64,000 nt of DNA from Brachynemurus nebulosus (taxonomy: Eukaryota; Arthropoda; Insecta; Neuroptera; Myrmeleontidae), in NCBI GenBank assembly GCA_035578155.1, contig JAPWDM010000009.1, positions 4,996,001 to 5,060,000 of the forward strand. The letters are read 5' to 3'. This document shows positions 60,901-64,000 of this stretch, one piece after another. Each line of letters opens with the position of its first letter. The first letter of the stretch is position 1. The translations under genes and the position numbers were made by a program. The notes below the pieces were generated by a model, which saw nothing but the letters and a program-made list of their open reading frames with translations, had not been told where the DNA came from and made no database searches.

Positions 60901-61632
60901 AAATTTTCACGAAATGTCAGAAAAAAAGGATTTCCCGTTCGAGAGTTGTCGTGTTGATAAATATAATTTTTAGGTTGTGAGGACATAAAAACAAACTTGT
61001 TACACTTCCGGGATCAAGTTTTACCATGAAAGCGAGTATAATAGCTAGATTTTCCTTCTAGAAATTCGCTAAAATCGAAAAATGTTAGCCAAACTAAATA
61101 TTAGTTGAGAGTCCATTTCATCATCAGAAATTTTTTTTCAAATTATAGATTTTCTTACAATTCCTGTAATTTCAAAATAGACAATAGGTTGATAAACTCG
61201 TTTTTAGGTTCTAGTAGCCAACGTAATCCTTAAGCACTATTGACATCAACTCGGTAATAAATGAATGTCGACAGGATGATCTTTTGGGTGATTGAAATTC
61301 TGGTATGGTAAAGAAAAAAGGGAATTGACTATACGTGAAGGCATCATTGAGTAGCAAACATCGAGTACTTCGTTTTCTCCTTCTTGTGCATCAAGTCATT
61401 CATCTATAAACCACAATTTTACATTTTTTTTTTTTTTTGTATATAAATAAATTCGTAATTGGTACGTCAAGTAGTTTTATCGTCTCCTGAAACGACGTCG
61501 CAACTTATGTGTGTGCCATAACAGTAACAATTTTGTACGAGGAGTGACGTGATTAAACGCACTGACTAGAAAATTTTTTTAGAGAAAAGTTCTTCGCACA
61601 AGTTAGCTGGTGTTTCAAGTTATGAAATGGCA
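60901..61632. other. AT-rich stretch without recognisable gene
   Basis: Nothing recognised. Confidence 0.35.
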
Positions 61633-61838
61633 CTTCAAGTTATGAACTGAAACTTTTAAGCACTCCATTTCTTTGGTATAGTATGACCAAAAACCATATG
61701 TAAATTAAAAATCACAAAGTGATTGAAAAAAAAAAATAATCTGGATCGGCCGGGAATCGAACCTCGGATCTCCCGGTAACTAGCCAGGCGTGTTAACAAT
61801 TACACCAACGACCCATGTACTTCGACAGCCGCCCGATA
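61633..61838 (-). mobile_element. tRNA-derived SINE, copy B
   Basis: On the minus strand this reads leader (GGGCGGCTGTCGAAGTACAT), a tRNA-like head (61814 to 61742), then a body with ATTTTTTTTTTCAATCAC, TTGTGATTTTTAATTTACAT, GGTTTTTGGTCATACTATAC and CCAAAGAAAT. The leader, head and body match copy A (45620-45710 plus 46175-46279). AATCACTTTGTGATT forms a palindrome in the body. The 3' end near 61633 has two copies of CTTCAAGTTATGAA. Confidence 0.8.
61742..61814 (-). repeat. tRNA-Thr(AGT)-like SINE head
   Basis: The 73-base minus-strand sequence has acceptor arms GGGTCGT and CCGATCC (6 of 7 pairs), A box TTGGTGTAATTGTT, anticodon arm CCTGG-CTAGTTA-CCGGG with loop anticodon AGT, and B box GGTTCGATTCC. 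The anticodon region resembles insect tRNA-Thr(AGT). The T-stem pairs badly (CGAGG against CCCGG), and the conserved SINE leader and body on both sides show it is part of a retroposon. A working tRNA gene is unlikely. Confidence 0.7.
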
Positions 61839-62713
61839 CAGAAACCATTCAAACACCTATGTGTATTAGTACACTCTCTAATACGAGAAAGTCCAAGTGT
61901 TCAAGTCTCAATCGGAAGTAATAATCCTTAAAATTTGAGTCGGATTAATGGAAGTGAATTTTATTGCTTATATCCAATCAAGACAAATTATAACAGGTCA
62001 CTTTTCGACTGGTTATACAAATTAATGACTTCTGATTCACAGGTAAATATTCTAACTACACTTTCAAATTAATATCCTAAATTTCCACGTAAAATAATTT
62101 TTTGCAACTTCTCCCGTGATATCTCAATCTACAGCGAATCTTAATTTTTGGAAAATGTAATCAAAACCATTTACATAAACAAAATAGGTGTCGTTTTTTA
62201 ACGAAATGGTGTTACTAAGTTCCTACTTTTAATATTCTTGCTATTTTACACCTTAGATCGAATAGTGTTTCGCTTCCAGAACAAAAGCAAAATATTTTGT
62301 AACATTTTATGGCATTATAGGTAATACCGATGTAATGTTTTAATCGATTACTCCTCACAACATATATGTAAATGTTTGTAGATATGTATGTAAATATGTC
62401 TACATTTATGCATGCATCTTACAGAGAATATGGCAATACCTCCCGCGCATATGATCGTGCCACCCCTTAAGTGTCTTTTTTCCTCCTTTGGTTTTCAATT
62501 CCTTTTTTTTGTATTCCATTTATTTCATCCATACTTACTTACAATTTCTATTGAATACAATTTTATTGCAAGGCCTCCCATTGACTGGTTGATTTTTGAA
62601 TATTGTATGCTTACATATTTCAATAGATCCATATGCTTGATATTATGATTCCCTGTGCCTTTATTATTATATCCTTAATACATGATTGTTAATGATCGAT
62701 TCAGTCGTAAGTC
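61839..62713. other. AT-rich stretch without recognisable gene
   Basis: Nothing recognised. The frame at 62412-62648 has no motif. Confidence 0.35.
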
Positions 62714-63371
62714 CAGGACCGGCGAGAGGGTAGAGCAGGTGGGGCAATCGGCCATGGGCCCGAGTCTAAAAAGGTGGTCCGTAGCCACGATTAGAGGCCC
62801 GGAAAAAGTGAGACGAAGTTTTTTTTTTTGCTCGTCTCGTTACCAGCGGTAACAATCTAACAAGTATTGAAAAAGTTAATAGCAAAAATAAATTCAGAAA
62901 AACAGTAATGTTGTTACTACTGTTAAAACTGGAGTTACGTCATTGATGTGTGTGGAAGATAACTGTAAGAAACCTTAAAATTGGGGGGGCAGGTGGGGCT
63001 GTATTTCGGGAACCCGGGCCTGAAAAGGAGGCTCTGAGTTTTTTTGGGTAAAGTGTAAGAACGTTTTTTCTTCTTTGCTCCTCAAATGTACTTATTTTTG
63101 ACGAGAAATTTCTGAAAATTTCTTTGGTTTTCCTAGGAGTAACGAAGCTTGAATTTTGTAAATCCTCAAATTTTTACTGAAATAAACATTTGTTTTTCTT
63201 CTCATCACCCTCTCTCGAAGCCGTGGAGAGAAATGACGAGCCCCGGAAATAAGTCGCATTTTATTTAAATTTCCTCCCAAAAAGAAAATTCTTAACTTTT
63301 TTCCGGGCCTCCTCCTTAAGTCCGGACCCCAGGGCTGCAACCTCGGCTACCAAACCTTCTCTCCGGGCCTG
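62714..63371. mobile_element. GC-rich hAT-like element
   Basis: The left end is CAGGACCGGCGAGAGGGTAG and the right end in reverse is CAGGCCCGGAGAGAAGGTTT. GC-rich inward blocks (GGGCCCGAG, GGTCCGGACT, GGGCCTCC) occur on both sides, and an internal copy GGGCCTGAAAAGGAGGCTC lies near 63018. A clear 8-bp duplication was not seen. The resemblance to 5411-5605 and 12560-12752 suggests one superfamily. The minus frame at 63092-63340 has no transposase motif. Confidence 0.65.
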
Positions 63372-64000
63372 CCGTCTATCGATCCACATCTAATTTGCCG
63401 AAATTCGAAAAGTCATCTTGGCTGTAGGTTCGTCAAAAATTGTCCTTTAGTCAATCAAGTCTTTTTTGCTCATCATTAGCGGGCTAAAAATTGACAAAAG
63501 AACAAGCAGACTAGTTTCAGCAAGCCTTTTAAGTAGCGAAAAACTTCAAATTTATCTCACAAACTACTCCTAACGATTTTAATTAATGTAAATATTTACG
63601 AATGAAAAGAAAAACTGCGATTGATATATATAAACTCTTGAAAAAAAATCACTTCTTTAAACGTATGCATAAGTCGTTCGTTAAGTTTCGAACGAATGAC
63701 GATCATATCATATCATATCATATATTTCACAATCAAGAGACATAGATACGAACACTTATGAATTCGTTCGCAGATATTGTGCATATCTTATCATCGCTTT
63801 TTTCCTACTCTATATGCTTCGATGAATTTTCTATATCATGTCCCATATATTTTTATTCACATAGTAAATGATATATACACACATATATAGTCCAAGCGAA
63901 TTAGATTTTTACATGACGAAATGAACATGGCCGCGAAAAATGAGGTTGGAAGATCGTTAATAATAATTTTTAATCTATTTATAACTCTGATCTAATGATT
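63372..64000. other. AT-rich window end without recognisable gene
   Basis: A short pentamer run (ATATC)n lies at about 63703-63723. No gene or transposon end was recognised. Confidence 0.4.

Noticed and set aside
61742..61814. Functional tRNA-Thr gene on the minus strand
   Set aside because: The T-stem pairs poorly, and leader and body sequences are shared with the second copy at 45620-46279, so it is a SINE head.

Overview
This is a strongly AT-rich eukaryotic window, most likely from an insect or another arthropod, and it reads as intergenic or intronic DNA. I could not recognise any host protein-coding exon. Almost all reading frames are short and lie in AT-rich low-complexity DNA or inside repeats. 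Clues to the organism are the repeat types: a pogo-class transposase tail with a PHD finger, a GIY-YIG domain of the Penelope-like class, tRNA-derived SINEs, and insect-style noncoding dispersed repeats with CCGT/CTGT-rich stretches. The species cannot be fixed from the sequence.

The window is a graveyard of small, mostly non-autonomous transposable elements. From left to right: a half copy of a palindromic MITE (212-285); a 302-bp foldback MITE (2422-2723); a pogo-like TA-flanked element (2995-3524); a small hAT-like MITE (5411-5605); copy 1 of a roughly 1.1-kb TA-flanked family here called FAM-A (5865-6917); a related element FAM-B carrying a Penelope-like GIY-YIG fragment (9973-10963); two tandem duplications (13957-15012, 15541-16166); a TTAA-flanked element (19146-19804) nested in an older repeat; a 1.35-kb element with mariner-like ends (20909-22258); a LINE reverse-transcriptase relic (22568-22740); a three-unit tandem repeat (24303-24785); a near-perfect 165-bp palindromic MITE (25563-25727); and a 239-bp duplication (25765-26248).

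The right half holds nested elements (28353-29130 with a hAT-like insert 28488-28802); FAM-A copy 2 (29967-31098); a LINE-type 3' tail (31981-32540); a MITE (34171-34527); two copies of a 464-bp hAT-like MITE full of CCAAGA hexamers (38011-38473 and 45711-46174), the second inserted in a tRNA-derived SINE; a 1.09-kb hAT-like element with a perfect 8-bp target duplication (47206-48298); a pogo-class element with a broken transposase gene (49179-50476); a second TTAA-family copy (51597-52304); a palindromic MITE (52708-52992); a piggyBac-like element (54455-55237); another pogo-like element (58629-59031); a second SINE copy on the minus strand (61633-61838); and a GC-rich hAT-like element (62714-63371).

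No gene set acts together here. The recognisable coding relics are three: the pogo transposase C-terminus with PHD finger, the GIY-YIG fragment and the RT fragment. The most interesting pattern is structural. Several unrelated-looking TA- or TTAA-flanked elements repeat their terminal motif internally, usually as inverted pairs, and FAM-A and FAM-B share a terminal consensus (GGGNNGACYGGGGTA). The two SINE copies define a tRNA-derived family with a conserved body. All boundaries were read by eye, without alignment tools.
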